From Breviolum minutum Mf 1.05b.01 (lineage: Eukaryota > Sar > Dinophyceae > Suessiales > Symbiodiniaceae): 64,000 nucleotides of DNA. A program made the position numbers and the translations under genes. The DNA is taken from contig DF243128.1 in assembly GCA_000507305.1 (NCBI GenBank), positions 1 through 64,000 of the forward strand, read 5' to 3'. How positions within the stretch are numbered: position 1 is the first letter of the stretch; every line of letters begins with the position of its first letter. This document shows positions 31,833-42,364 of the stretch, piece after piece. Under the pieces are notes generated by a model. That model saw only the letters and a program-made list of their open reading frames with translations, ran no database searches and was not told the origin of the DNA.

Positions 31833-32276
31833 CCGAAACCCACCCTGGAGCCTAGCAACCCCAGTGGTTCAACCCTAGAGATTGGCAAAAAGGAACATGG
31901 CCCAACAAAAAGTCGCAACATGTTGATGACTCTTTTTTTGGAACAAAAAATCGGCGTAGACCTGAGTTGCTCACCCCTGACTCCACCACTGGGCTTTCCA
32001 AATCCATCTCTAAAACACACAACAAAGAAAGCAGCTGCGACGAAGCAAGACCATCCTTATGAGATGTCTTTAATCCAGGAAGTGAGGAAGGATAGGATGG
32101 GTTTCCCGGACATATTGGAGATTCATCAACTTTTCTGCAACACATTAGGGATCTCTATGTATACGTACCCTGGCGACAAAAAAAGATCAACCAACTCGAG
32201 TTTTCTGAAGTGTTGTAGGAACTGTTACTTGGTTACTTGGTTAATTTTGGAGCTTCTTTTGGGGTTGGCTGGTTGA
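31692..32276 (+). CDS. Longest gap-free frame outside modules A to E (194 codons), function unknown
   Basis: The plus frame 31692-32276 begins in unique DNA and continues into F copy 2 at about 31850. Segments include SSIENICRVNLSLDLTNLNH, EIGKKEHGPTKSRNMLMTLF, DHPYEMSLIQEVRKDRMGFP. In F copy 1 the corresponding part (11700-12060) is broken by small indels, so selection on this frame is not supported. Minus-strand frames of 97-99 codons overlap it and the minus remnant at 31184-31832 shares its 5' part. I therefore rate it low as a real gene. Confidence 0.25.
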   Translation: MEHFCSAQLDHKQSSIENICRVNLSLDLTNLNHPCFDTDIKASLPCQPKPTLEPSNPSGSTLEIGKKEHGPTKSRNMLMTLFLEQKIGVDLSCSPLTPPLGFPNPSLKHTTKKAAATKQDHPYEMSLIQEVRKDRMGFPDILEIHQLFCNTLGISMYTYPGDKKRSTNSSFLKCCRNCYLVTWLILELLLGLAG

Positions 32277-33300
32277 ATAGCCCTTTTCAAAAAACGATTT
32301 TTTCTCACATTGAACAGTGGTTTGAGATGGATCCATTTCGAACTGCTTAGCAGTCAGAGCGTTGGCCAGTTCTACGCGAAATCTGGAAAGTGGAAACTTG
32401 TTTTTGCCTACAAAAATTTGGGTTTCAAGAATCTAGTACTGCAACGACTCAGGTGCGCAACTTTTTGGGATGGTTCAACTGGACTATGCCGCATCCGGGC
32501 CGAAATTTGGTGGACGTGTGACGTGAAGCTGTGCAAAAACTTTTGGCGCAATCCTTGCCCAACAGCATTGCAACCAGATGGAACGATCATGGAGCAAAAG
32601 GAAATTGGAATTGAACACCTTTTACCAAGTTGGTTTCAAGAAGATATCTTTGCTCGTCAAGTCCAAGTTGACAGGCGTGAGCTCAGATGAAGTTACACCA
32701 AGATCTTCTACAGGTCACACTCTGATGGGTCTACACTGTATTCACCGGATTTTGAAACAGAATCTTAGAATCCAAAGCCAATCTCCTGAGCAAAAGCTCT
32801 GTTACAAGGCAAGGTGGTTCTATGGCATCGTAACGTCAAGGCCTTTCACATATTTTGAACCCTCTGCGTCAAGATCTTCTGGAGCATCATTGAATAGAAT
32901 TGTAGAAATCTATGTTCATGTATCATCAAGTTGATACCTTGAGCCAAATGAAACGTGACACGTCATTTTTGTTGGTTTCCAACTATGTTTGAACTGATTT
33001 GGTACCATCAACAAACACTCCCATCAATGACTGTCAAAAGCCTCAGATTCTCCAAAAATCTGTATGTCTGTCCACATGGTCCTTGGCCAACACATCTGTG
33101 TCGGTATGTAAAAACGAAAATAATGTATTTATGTCTGTGAACATGGAAACGCGAAAGCATGTACCTGCCTAAAAAATGTTAGCATCTTAAATGTAAATAT
33201 GAAATGTATTTTTGAATATTCGTGTATTTGTAAGTATGAATATTTCAATATTTGTACACTGTATGCATGTATCGGGTTCTTGCGAAGGGTTCTTGCGAGA
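31849..33300 (+). repeat. Module F copy 2, 5' part
   Basis: Matches 11690-13190. From about 32628 it is also duplicated at 56157. The frames at 32310-32690 (126 codons, RLRCATFWDGSTGLCRIRAE) and 32578-32934 (118 codons) are longer here than in copy 1, where an indel near 12160 and another near 12690 shorten them. They are not recognised. Confidence 0.75.
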
Positions 33301-33309
33301 AAAAGCACT

Positions 33310-33610
33310 ATCATCAAAGACTGCTGAAGTGATGGCTGCCTTGAAAGACTCTCATCGAAGACTGCTGAAGTGGTGGTTGTTTGCAAAAGCTGTCTTGAAA
33401 GACTGTCATCAAAGACTGCCCAAGTAATGGCTGTCTACAAAGACTGCAGAGAAGACTGCTGAAAGAAAGCAGTGATCAAAGACTGCCGAAGTGATGGCTG
33501 TCTTCAAAGACTGACCCCAGAAAAGACTGGTGAAAAATAGGTGGAAAATGATTCTGCAAATCAAAGACTGCTGAAGTGGTGGCTGTCTTGCAAGACTAGA
33601 CTGCCTAAAA
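33310..33610 (+). repeat. Minisatellite, five ATCAAAGACTGC units (F copy 2)
   Basis: Units of about 40 to 85 bp with GAAGTGATGGCTGTCTT or close forms. The same five units, in the same order, occur in copy 3 (56859-57150), whereas copy 1 has fewer. Copies 2 and 3 therefore share a more recent ancestor. Confidence 0.85.
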
Positions 33611-33974
33611 ATAGCCGGAGAAGAATTCTGCAAATGAAAATCTGGAAAAAAATTCTGCAAAAGTAGTCTTCCTCTTAAAAAGTCTATTAAAATCTATCTT
33701 ATTCTCCTGGGCACAGGGACCGCACCTCCGATTTGACAACCCTGGGGTCACTCCGTGCTGATCGGACGATGTGGATGTTTTGTAGCATTTTTGCTCTGAA
33801 TTTTGTTTAGGTGTGTTTTGTTGGATTCAATCCTGTCGGATGCGACTATTGTTTGAGTTAACTTGTGAGTTGCAGCTTTGGTAGCTATTTGTGCTTTTAA
33901 AGGAAATGAGTTTATTAGGTATTTTACGAGGTTGAGTTGTGCGTGACTCGATCCTTTTCTTCTATGTGGCAACC
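33611..33974 (+). other. Conserved leader of module F, copy 2
   Basis: Equivalent to 13401-13766 and 57160-57518, and close to both along its length. No gene inside. Confidence 0.45.
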
Positions 33975-34283
33975 ATGTCAAGGATTGATAGTGAACCTTT
34001 TGGAAGCTTGCATTTGTTGAGAGTGGTTGCGGTCGTTTCACCTTGTGTTCCTTGTGCTTGCAATGGCCTCAGCCAGTGGGCGCTGGTTGGAACAAGTGCG
34101 CCTAGAATCAACGGACGCGATGGTTGCGTGAGACACCAGCTGCATTACCTGTTGAAGGTCGAGAACGGGCTTTTTTGGGGGGGGATTTTTTATGGTGAAT
34201 TACAAGTGTCGGGCCACGGCAAGCGTGGGAAGTTGCCAAAAGATGAACTGGTTGAGAAGGTTTGGACTGGGACATCAATATGA
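33975..34283 (+). CDS. Possible amino-terminal frame of the F gene (102 codons)
   Basis: ATG 33975 in the context AACCATGTC opens MSRIDSEPFGSLHLLRVVAV, VSPCVPCACNGLSQWALVGT, SAPRINGRDGCVRHQLHYLL, K..., GKRGKLPKDELVEKVWTGTS, ending TGA 34281-34283. In copy 3 a CAG codon (here HQL) is TAG, ending the frame after 54 codons. In copy 1 about 200 bp are missing. The frame is open here, but the repeated helical units follow in another frame, so this copy is probably also inactive unless splicing joins them. Family not recognised. Confidence 0.3.
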   Translation: MSRIDSEPFGSLHLLRVVAVVSPCVPCACNGLSQWALVGTSAPRINGRDGCVRHQLHYLLKVENGLFWGGIFYGELQVSGHGKRGKLPKDELVEKVWTGTSI

Positions 34284-34870
34284 AGACGGGGAGCTACGAC
34301 TACCACATCCAGAGGGACGGAAAGCGTGGTTGAGAGCTGAGATAGAGTCAATGTTTTTGAAACGTAGCAGTCATGACAAGCTTCCATTGTTGGACGTGTG
34401 CTAGTGTTTGAATGTGGCTGCTGCAAACACTGGGGGCCAGGGGTCAGCTGAGCAAGAAGGAGCTGGTGACGAATGCGGTCGAAAAACTCATGAGTCAGAC
34501 CAGGCATGTGGTGGAATCGGCTTCTTCTTCTGCCAGCTAAGGTGTGGACTCCGCTGTAGTCAGGATGTATGTGGAACTGCTTCGTGCGGCGTCAAACAAC
34601 AAACACTGGTAGAACAGCGAAGCAGCTTTCAGAGAGACTTGAGGCTTTGTTGCTGAAAGCTAGCAAAACTGGGAAGCTTTCATTGGTGGACATTGCCTGG
34701 TTCGTGACACTACAAGTTGGACACGCAAGCGGCGGATGAATTTGCAAGGATGATATTGCTTCCAACATAGTCGACAAGTTGATTGGAGACCTGCCGGATA
34801 GCAGCGCAGCAGCATCCACACTGGCGATGGGTTTTGTGGTCGCAGTATTTTTTTGTGCTTGACTTTTGCA
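34192..34870 (+). pseudogene. Helical repeat units 1 and 2, broken (F copy 2)
   Basis: Unit 1 (34192-34404 frame) contains EGRKAWLRAEIESMFLKRSS and HDKLPLLDVC, then TAG where copy 1 has a Cys-Ser run. A 7-bp insertion at about 34435 (GGGCCAGGGGTCAG) shifts the rest. Unit 2 (34541-34850) has an insertion after YVELLR, a later frameshift, and GGATGA where copy 1 has GGATGG (Trp to stop). Confidence 0.5.
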
Positions 34871-34965
34871 GTGTAGATTGGAATGAGATATGTGTTTTGT
34901 TTTTTTAATGTGGGTTTGTGCGCTGCGTATGATGCGCAGAAATGCTTGTTTGATGCACAGCTGAA

Positions 34966-35300
34966 GTGTGCTCATTTGGAGGTGATGGTGCTGATCCAAT
35001 TTCTGCCAGCAGCTATGTCGAACAGCTTCGCACGGATCTGAGGCAACAAGCGCCGCCAGATCGCGGCAGGACGTTGCAGTTTGAGTTGCAGGCCTTGTTG
35101 CTGAAAGCTAGCAAAACTGGGAAGCCTTCGTTGGTGGCCATTTGCCCCGTCTTGACACTACAAGTTGGACACGCAAGCGGCGGATGAAATTGCAAGGATG
35201 ATATTGCTTCCAACATAGTGGACAAGTTGATTGGAGAACTGCCGGATACCAGTGCCGCGGCATCGGCTCCGGCGGTGGGCTGTGTGTTTGCATTATAACG
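34966..35300 (+). pseudogene. Helical repeat unit 3 (F copy 2)
   Basis: FGGDGADPISASSYVEQLRT, DLRQQAPPDRGRTLQFELQA, LLLKASKTGKPSLVAICPVL, TLQVGHASGG, then TGA (35185-35187), then CKDDIASNIVDKLIGELPDT and TAA 35296-35298. This unit is absent from F copy 1 and present in copies 2 and 3. Its QQ at the TDLR-QQ position defines the Gln codon that is TAA in unit 4. Confidence 0.5.
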
Positions 35301-35415
35301 TTTTGTCACACTTGTAATGCTTCCAGATTTTTGTTGTAACTAGGTTTGTGTGTGTGTCTTGTATGATGCAAGGAGTGTGTGTGGCCTGATGCAGGCAATT
35401 TCTTAAGATGCAGAG

Positions 35416-35738
35416 ATGACATTTGAAGGTGATGGTGATGACTCAGTTTCAGCCAGCGACTATGTAGAACAGCTTCGCACGGATTTGATGTAACAACCCG
35501 CGCATGAGCGGCGAAGAATGTTGCAGTTCGACTTGAAGGTTTGTCGCTGAAAGCTAGCAAAAATGGGAAGCCTTCGTTGGTGGACATCTGCCATTTTATG
35601 ACACTACCAACTGCGAAATCAAACAGCAGCGGAAGCCTTTCCAAGGATGAGAACGTGTCCAACATCATGGACAAGTTGATTGAAGAACTGCCGGATACCA
35701 GTGCAGCTGCAGTCCGTGACCAGCATGGCTATCCCTGA
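35416..35738 (+). pseudogene. Helical repeat unit 4 with in-frame TAA (F copy 2)
   Basis: ATG 35416 opens MTFEGDGDDSVSASDYVEQL, RTDLM, TAA, QPAHERRRMLQFDLKV. A single-base loss near 35541 (GGTTTG against GGTTTTG) shifts the frame, which resumes as SLKASKNGKPSLVDICHFMT to TGA at 35736. Confidence 0.5.
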
Positions 35739-36000
35739 GCGGGGACTATGCCTCTGCAAAATGCGAATGTTTGTCTGAGGTTACAATAATTGGGCCGTTT
35801 GAAGAAATTGGACCGCACGCCTTTAAAATTCGCTATTCTTTGACGAACCTCCTTACCCATTAGGGGGTGCCATTCATTGGAACCGGTGCCTTTATAGGTT
35901 GCAGGTAATTGGCAAGCATCTAGATGCCTGCGTCTTTCGAGGCACTTTTGTGTGAAAGAAGCCTTCGATGATGAGGTTTTGGAGAACATAACCTTCTTAG
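35721..36000 (+). pseudogene. LRR_5 remnant, copy 2, with internal deletion
   Basis: AMAIPE is followed directly by RGLC... because about 13 bases (TCCGTGACACTCA in copy 1) are missing, which shifts the LRR frame. The downstream text still encodes the IG...AF pattern in another frame. The 3' end reads VKEAFDDEVLENITFLE in one frame, which copy 1 lacks. Confidence 0.55.
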
Positions 36001-36795
36001 AATCTTAAAACCAGCTCGTCTCGGTTTCACCTCGTGGTGCAAATCGCATCGTGCAAAATATTGTGCAAAACATTGTCACCTGTTTGTGATAGTTTTGATA
36101 TTTCAACCTGCCTCCTTCTCTTATCGCGTATATCTCTTGTCAGGCTTCGTTTTTTACCGCATTACCGAGACAAACGTACCGAACCAATTTATCGTGTCCC
36201 TTGTCAGGCTTCGCCTTTTACCACATTACCGCTGGGTTCAAAAGTTTTTCTTGTGTCATGTATGCACTTTTGCTGGATTCAAGTTGATGGTTGTAGTGAA
36301 ACTGTTAACATTGAATTTTTGTTGGGTTCAACTTTTGCTGGATTCAACGTTTGCTTTCGATACTCCTTGCACTGCTCATCTCTGCAATCCTCTCCAACAT
36401 TTCATTTATCAAACTGTCTTCCTTGCTTTCGAGATATCCGGCGTCTAGTTTTTGGACTTCACCTTGTTAAGTTGTTTTCCCTCGTAAAACCCGAAGGGGA
36501 GTCCCAAAATCAGCAGGTCATTTACCTGGCAAAAAATTCATCCAACTGAAAAAACCTATTTTACAAGCAATTACGTCCTGCCTCTCATCACTTTCCACAC
36601 CAACATCTGTCCTAACCCTGTCCCTTTGAGCGGACTTGGTTTTTTTCCGCTGCGTCCATTGTAGCCGTGAAATCGCCAGGCGCGGTGAAATCGCAAAAAG
36701 CCATGCCGTTGGCCTGAAGAAGCAATTTGGGATGAGAGAACTTCGAAGCTTCCTGGTGGACACCTTTATTGGGGACGAGTATATACCCCAACCTG
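36001..36795 (+). repeat. Module F copy 2, 3' part
   Basis: It contains the TTTTGCTGGATTCAA minisatellite (about 36266-36352), and the stretch 36190-36742 shared with 15140-15695. It is matched in full by 59546-60332. The 171-codon frame at 36034-36549 overlaps a 120-codon frame; neither resembles a known protein. Confidence 0.75.
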
Positions 36796-36891
36796 TACCT
36801 AGAACCCAAATGACCCCCGTTCTGATTGAAGTTTCGGCCTTGTTTTTGGGGAGTTGACCTTCAAAAATAGAGGTCATTGGGGCTCTAGGTA
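36796..36891. mobile_element. 96-bp foldback element, TA flanks (copy in F2)
   Basis: TACCTAGAACCCAAATGACC at left is answered by the reverse complement of AGGTCATTGGGGCTCTAGGTA at right, with about 17 of 20 positions pairing. The flanking TA on each side would fit a TA target duplication of the Tc1/mariner type. Same total length as 49827-49922 and 60333-60428. Confidence 0.6.
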
Positions 36892-38219
36892 TGATAAAGC
36901 TGTTGGGGGAAAAACACATAAAGTAACAAATGAAAGCAAACATAGTATCCACAAATGAATGGAAAAAACGATAAAACGTTTTTAAAAAACAAAGCTTCGT
37001 ACTTTTATCAATTTCTATCCCACATTTTTACCACTGAAACATGACATCTTAGGTGGTGATGCTTCAAAATTCCATGAACCCGTGCCGTGAATCCAAGCCT
37101 AAAAAACCTGGTCTGCAGAGATGCGAGTTTGTCTAATTTTCGCGATCGCAGTTGGCAATGAAGACCTGCTGCAGATCCAGTAAAAAATGGACAAAGTTGA
37201 CACTTCCGGAGCAGTTGAAAGACTTCACAAGAATGTCAATTGAGTAATGGCAACAAAACCCGGACAGTGACATGAACCATGAAACGCTTAAAATAATCCT
37301 TATATAACTGGGTACTGGGTAGTATTATCCCCTATATGAAGCAAAGAAGAAAATGGTGCAAAAAAAGGTTTTGATCACTGCTCAATGGTTGGAAGATGTT
37401 GGAACGGAAATTGATGTAACGTTTGACAAATTGTCTGTGACCTTTTCATTGGAGTGGAGTGTTATGGAGTGTTCATGAATTCAAATCTACTGTAAGTGAT
37501 CTTGCTTAAGTACCCTCAAGGGATACCAAAAAAAGAAACTGGCATCTTATTCTCTCTCAACCCCCCTGCCTGTGTTCACAGGCTCACAATGATGGGTTTT
37601 TGCCAGGTGTTTGCACCATATTAGCCGCAGTTGCCACACGCGCAAAACACGTGTCCCATGTCCCCAACCGGTGGGGCAAGGGAGTGGAAGTCACAAGAAG
37701 CTCCAATTTATTGAACGTCAAAGGGGAACGAAGTTTCAGCACCACCAGCCAGTGTTCCTTGAGATAAGTGGAGAGTCCCCATCGAAACCATTATGAAAGC
37801 CTTTCGGAAACAAAAAATCCCCAGATCCGTAGAGATTGGTGATTGAAAAGACACAGGCTATTTTATGTTGTACAGGATCCATGGGACTGGTATATTTACT
37901 ATGTTTTACCATAAAAAATCAACCATACCTGTATGGCATGGGTGTCGAACTCAGAATTCTCTCGGTGATTTCATTTCCAAAGCTTGGAAAATCGGATCTC
38001 TTTGCGGCAACCTTCAGATTGAAGAGTCTGAAGGTGGTTTGGGGCACAATTTGTCCGATAAGAACCACTGAAACAGTATTGCAAAAGAAAGTTCCTCTCA
38101 GGATTTTAGGGAAAAAATCTGAGGTTCAAACAGGTTCAAATGCCATGAACATGTTGATTCGATTGTCTGAGATTTTTGTTGCCACTACGAAGCACTTGAC
38201 AAATGTCCGTCTCTTATGA
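36892..38219 (+). other. Duplicated unique segment (also 60429-61779), doubtful short frames
   Basis: This stretch occurs only here and in the 8-kb duplicate. A short frame at about 37354 (MVQKKVLITAQWLEDVGTEI, DVTFDKLSVTF) is kept in the duplicate (near 60918) as far as TFSLE and then differs. A 127-codon frame at 37836-38219 is also kept with few changes. A shifted frame over the same bases is also open (37865-38071). I see no known domain. Calling either a gene would be a guess. Confidence 0.35.
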
Positions 38220-38600
38220 CCTCTTCAAACAATCAGCCAACTTCAACCTTACAAAAAGGGCCATCTGGGTCACAGCTTCCACCAACTTTGAAACTGAAGC
38301 CACCTTTGGTTGGTTTCAACCACAGACCTGAAAGCTCCCCTGGTGTGTTCTCTCGAACATGACACCCATTGAACTTGATCGCGAAAGACTTCCCAGAAAC
38401 GGCTGAAGCGCCGCACAACTCGACGTTGTTTGAATCATTGAACCTCCCAACTCCGAAATGTGTAGTGTCACGGGCTGAAAACAGATTGGGGCAATTTTTC
38501 GTTCTTGGCAATGCTATAGATGGCTCACGGCTAATTTTAGAAATGCAGTTGGGCCACGTATGCATTTTTCCGCACATGTCCCAAACAGGGTGATTTTCAA
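38220..38600 (-). pseudogene. Module G fragment, minus-strand Cys-containing domain, best copy
   Basis: The minus frame 38736-38233 (167 codons) has a carboxyl half NNVELCGASAVSGKSFAIKF, NGCHVRENTPGELSGLWLKP, TKGGFSFKVGGSCDPDGPFC, KVEVG and a stop. Its amino half comes from module A and B sequence read backwards and is not credible as protein. The carboxyl half is the same domain as at 3930-4150 and about 17290-17450. The + frame here (38369-38593) is also open. Likely a piece of an unknown gene fused to repeat DNA. Confidence 0.4.
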
Positions 38601-39410
38601 CTGACTTTAAACTTGAAAATGAATGGCTCGATTTCACATGGATCCGAATACTATTTATGCATTCGAGTCGAGGCTTATTTCTATGGATGGTGCAACGCAA
38701 ATCCCGATTTCGGAATTTGAAGCGAGGAGATGGCACAACTCAAGAGTTTGTGTCTGGTGCTTTCAGGGTCTGTAAATTCCAAAGCGGCCTACTGGCCAAA
38801 TACTTCATCTTGGCAAATAATTGCAGCTGGTCACACACAAACGTCGGCCAGACTGGGGGAGATCTCTCATTTCGAGTTCCATATCTGTTTCAAATACATT
38901 GGCCACATGGCGTCTTCCACCAAAAAATGCGATCACGAAACCTCCAGTTTCTGTGTAGCCTTTGGCAGCTTGGGTTTTTTCTTAACGTCAACTTTTCCAG
39001 CTTTAAAGCACCACCAGGCCTGCACTCGGTTGCAAAGTGCTTCGCAGCTTCAACTCAGCATTGGTGCCTTTGGAAAAACGAAACTTCAAAAACTGCTGGA
39101 TCCTAAACCCCTCTGCGAATCCATCTTAAGCAGCTTTTTTTTGAGAGCACACCTTCCAGGTAGGCTGTTTGTGCAGAAGGGTAGCATAGCCTCCGCATAG
39201 GAGAACTGGAAAATAGTTACCTCTGCGTAGGTGTAGCCTATGCAGTCTGCGAGGCCTTCCATAGCCTTCGCATAGCCCCCACATCCCAAGAAAAAACACA
39301 GGGGTTGAGCACAAAGAGCTGCCATTGGAAATTCCTACCTGCTGCTGCGAAGGTTCAACAGTGGAAGAAACTTCCCAGCTTTGAGAATACAAATTTCAGG
39401 GCACGGATTT
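38601..39410 (+). repeat. Module A then module D with iteron tail
   Basis: A lies at 38630-38880. D runs from 38905 with tail iterons at 39190 (CCTCCGCATAG), 39220 (CCTCTGCGTAG) and 39265 (CCTTCGCATAG), spaced 30 and 45 bp like the other tails. Duplicated at 62190-62970. Confidence 0.85.
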
Positions 39411-40108
39411 GCAAATATCACTGCTGAATCGGCGTTTCACGTTAGACGAACGCTTTTGTGAACGAGGGGATTTTACGTCCGTAGAAGCTTGAAGGGTTTG
39501 TCAAAGCCTTTGAAGGAATCTTTGAACAAAAATGAAATGTTATTATTTAACACCATTTTGCACATTCTTCGAAATGTGAAAAAAAGTACTGACAGTGTAG
39601 ACGAAGTACCTACTGCATTTGGTTTTGCAGTGATAGTTTCCACTGTTGGGTCTCACCAGGTGTGGGTTTATTTCATCAACAGTTCCTGAAGACTATCCTT
39701 GCCTTCGGTAACATGTGGCAGCTTCGGATATGAATTCTAGATTTAGATGTTTTCCGTGCCACAAATGAACTTTTTTTTAACATGCATTTCAGTGCATGGA
39801 TGCACGGCGAAAAAATCCGATCGCACAAAGGCAACTTGAAACGCTTTTCATACATGTGGCAGCCTCCCCGTTTCTTGTTCCCAGTCAGATTTTGTTACCC
39901 CAAAAAAATCCATTCCAAAGAAGAAGAGCTGGGAGAATTGTCTCCATGTTCTAAGCTCTCCAAAGAGTGGGAATTCCTCGACTTCGAAAGTGGCCCGTCC
40001 CCCAGTTCTGACTGACAAAGCTTCTGTAGTTGGGCCATGTGTGGATTCGTCCGTGCTTGTCCCAAATATTTATCTTAAGGTGGCTTTCAACTGACTTCTA
40101 ACTTAAGA
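39411..40108 (+). repeat. Module C copy
   Basis: From GGCGTTTCACGTTAGACGAA to CCCAAATATTTATCTTAAGG. Duplicated at 62980-63620. Confidence 0.85.
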
Positions 40109-41085
40109 ATAAATTGCCCGATTTCCCATGGATCCCAATACTGTTTATGTATTGGAGTCGAGGCTTGTTTCTATGGATGGTGCAACGCAAGTCCCCATTT
40201 CGGAATTTGAAGCGAGTACATTGCACAACTCAAGAGTTTGTGTCTGGCTCTTTCAGGTCCGTAAATTCCAAAGCTGCCTACTGGCCAAATACTTCATCTC
40301 AGTAAATAGTTGCAGCTGCACTGCAGATGAGGAGAAACTGGGAAACCGATCCTTTACTGTGTCTTAAATTCTCCACTTGAGCAGGGCTGAAGCACTCGTG
40401 GGATTTTATGCTGGCACACCGCAAGCCTATGGTTTTTCAAGTACAAGTTGCTCCTGTATGGGTTTTCAGCTTCTTTCGGCGTCTTTAAAGCGACTAAAAC
40501 GACATATGAACTGCTGTGTTTCATGTGCCTCGACTTTCCCTTGGAGAAGAAACAGTGAGTTTTCAATTGTGGGAGGTCGCGAACCACTGAAATGGCACAA
40601 TGCAAAAGGTTCATGAAAAAACTAGGTTTCCTTCCAAGCCACACTGACAAGATCTCGTTTTTACAGGTGAGTCCAAAATCAAACTGCCTCAGGCGCCTTT
40701 GGTGCCAACGGGAGCTTTGAATTGAAACAATTCAACACGACACACTGACACACTGCCACATCGTCCGATGTCAACATCAAGAAACGAGATTCTGAGAATT
40801 TCCAATTTTTCAATCATCTCTTGCTAAGGGAAGATGGTGAGGTTCCCCAAAACGCGCATTGGTTTGAGAACTAGAATCGCACTATTTGGGATAAATACTT
40901 CATCTCAGCAAATAGTTGCAGCTGCTCAAACATAAACTTCGTCTAGACTGCAGTTGAGGAGAAACTGTCAAACCGATCCTTGGCTGTGTCTTAAATTCTC
41001 CACTTGAGCGGCTCTAAACCCTTGATAGACTTGAATCTCGCATGAGCTAGCTTCCGGGCCTGCTTCCCAGCAGGCACAAACCGGC
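40109..41085 (+). repeat. Module A, truncated E, truncated A
   Basis: A lies at 40112-40395, and E at 40398-40885 with internal deletions. An A fragment lies at 40890-41080 and ends in the CTTCCCAGCAGGCACAAACC link used by the 474-bp array. The 8-kb duplicate can be followed to at least 40467, where the window ends on the other copy. Confidence 0.8.
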
Positions 41086-41830
41086 TGTCAGAAGGTTTTT
41101 CCATACCACCCTGAGACTACACCCAGATGTCCTTCGTATATAAGGCCTNTACCACCCTGAGACTACACCCAGATGTCCTTCGTATATAAGGCCTTTATAG
41201 GTCTATATAGCCATGATTTGGGTAGATATAGTGCTTATTTAGTGCCAGAGAAGTAAGCGCAATGACTGGCTCTGCCCATCCCAGCAAGTAGAACCACTAT
41301 TTTGTAGGTGTTGATTCGTGCCCTTCACAATTAATCCTGAAGAGTTAAACAAGTCAGCTGCGAAGACTGTGTGCAACGTTGTTCCATGTTCCGCGTTTGC
41401 TTCAGATGCGTCTTTGATTAAGCTGAAAGATCATTGGTTTTTCTGGCCCTTTTTGTTCGGATATAGTCAGGATGTAATACAGTCAACTGGGTGTCATTCA
41501 ATCAACTGCAGGGAATTGACGCATTTTCAGGGTGAAATGCACCCTGTCCAGCAAGACCAAAATAAAAAGGGTGGATATAATCCTGGGAACTGGGTGTCAT
41601 TCAAAGCTTTGCAGAGAATTGACACATTTTCAAGGTGTACTGTAATGCACCCCGTCCTTTAAGGAGCAAAATAGAAAGGGTGCGGGTCCTCCATTTGCTT
41701 TCGGATTTTTGTGGAAGTCTATTTATGTAAAGCTTGTAGATTTGTAGGTCGAGAAGGCAAACCACCCCAAAATCCAAGATGGAACAGGTCCATCCAGCAT
41801 TTGTTTCAAGCATGCGGGATCCGATTGTTT
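41086..41830 (+). other. Unique stretch with two local duplications and a single N
   Basis: A 45-bp unit (TACCACCCTGAG...AAGGCCT) occurs at 41104-41148 and again at 41150-41194, with an N between. AACTGGGTGTCATTCAA occurs at 41485 and 41588, starting an imperfect 103-bp duplication that includes GAATTGAC.CATTTTCA and a CACCC.GTCC end. A 114-codon frame (41318-41662) is not recognised. Confidence 0.6.
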
Positions 41831-42364
41831 GTTCAGCTGGCTAGTACATCGCAAGAGTCAATTTATATGCAGATATGTACCCAAACTTGGATGCAATCTG
41901 AGGGTGTCATGCCAAAAATTACTGGGGCTGGCGCCAGCTTACAGGAATGCACATGGATCCCCCCCCTTTTTGATCTCGTTTTGCACAGGTCTGAAAGTAG
42001 ATGGCGCAATTTTTATTACTTGGCAATGCTATAGATGGCTCAGCGCCAATTTTGACATGCAGTTGGGCCATGTATGGATTTGGGCCATGTTTGTGTATTG
42101 GAGTCAAGGCTTGTTTCTATGGATGGTGCAACGCAAATCCCGATTTCGGAATTTGAAGCGAGTAGATGGCAGAACTCAAGAGTTTGTGTCTGGTACTTTC
42201 AGGGTCTTTCAGGTCTGTAAATTTCAATTCTGCCTGCTGGCCAAATACTTGATCTCGGGAAATGGTGGTGGCTGCTCACACATAAACTTCGTCCAGACTG
42301 CAATTGAGGAGAAGCTGCTCCTTTGCTGTGTCTTAGTTTCTTCACTTGAGTGGGGCTAGAGCAT
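41831..42364 (+). repeat. Isolated copy of the 474-bp array unit (B-like part plus A)
   Basis: GGCTGGCGCCAGCTTACAGG at 41929 is followed by a C-run (GGATCCCCCCCC), GATCTCGTTTTGCACAGG and the A module. This is the same arrangement as the array at 45.2-48 kb. A 176-codon frame crosses it (41829-42359). Confidence 0.8.

Noticed and set aside
32400-32560. Reverse transcriptase or RNase H motif suggested by VRNFLGWFNW in one frame
   Set aside because: The match is short, the frame has stops on either side, no catalytic residues are visible, and another frame of the same DNA is open.
32628-40467. Repeat-induced point mutation as the cause of stop codons
   Set aside because: Differences between the two 8-kb copies include many changes other than C to T, such as G/C, A/C and small indels, so there is no clear signature.
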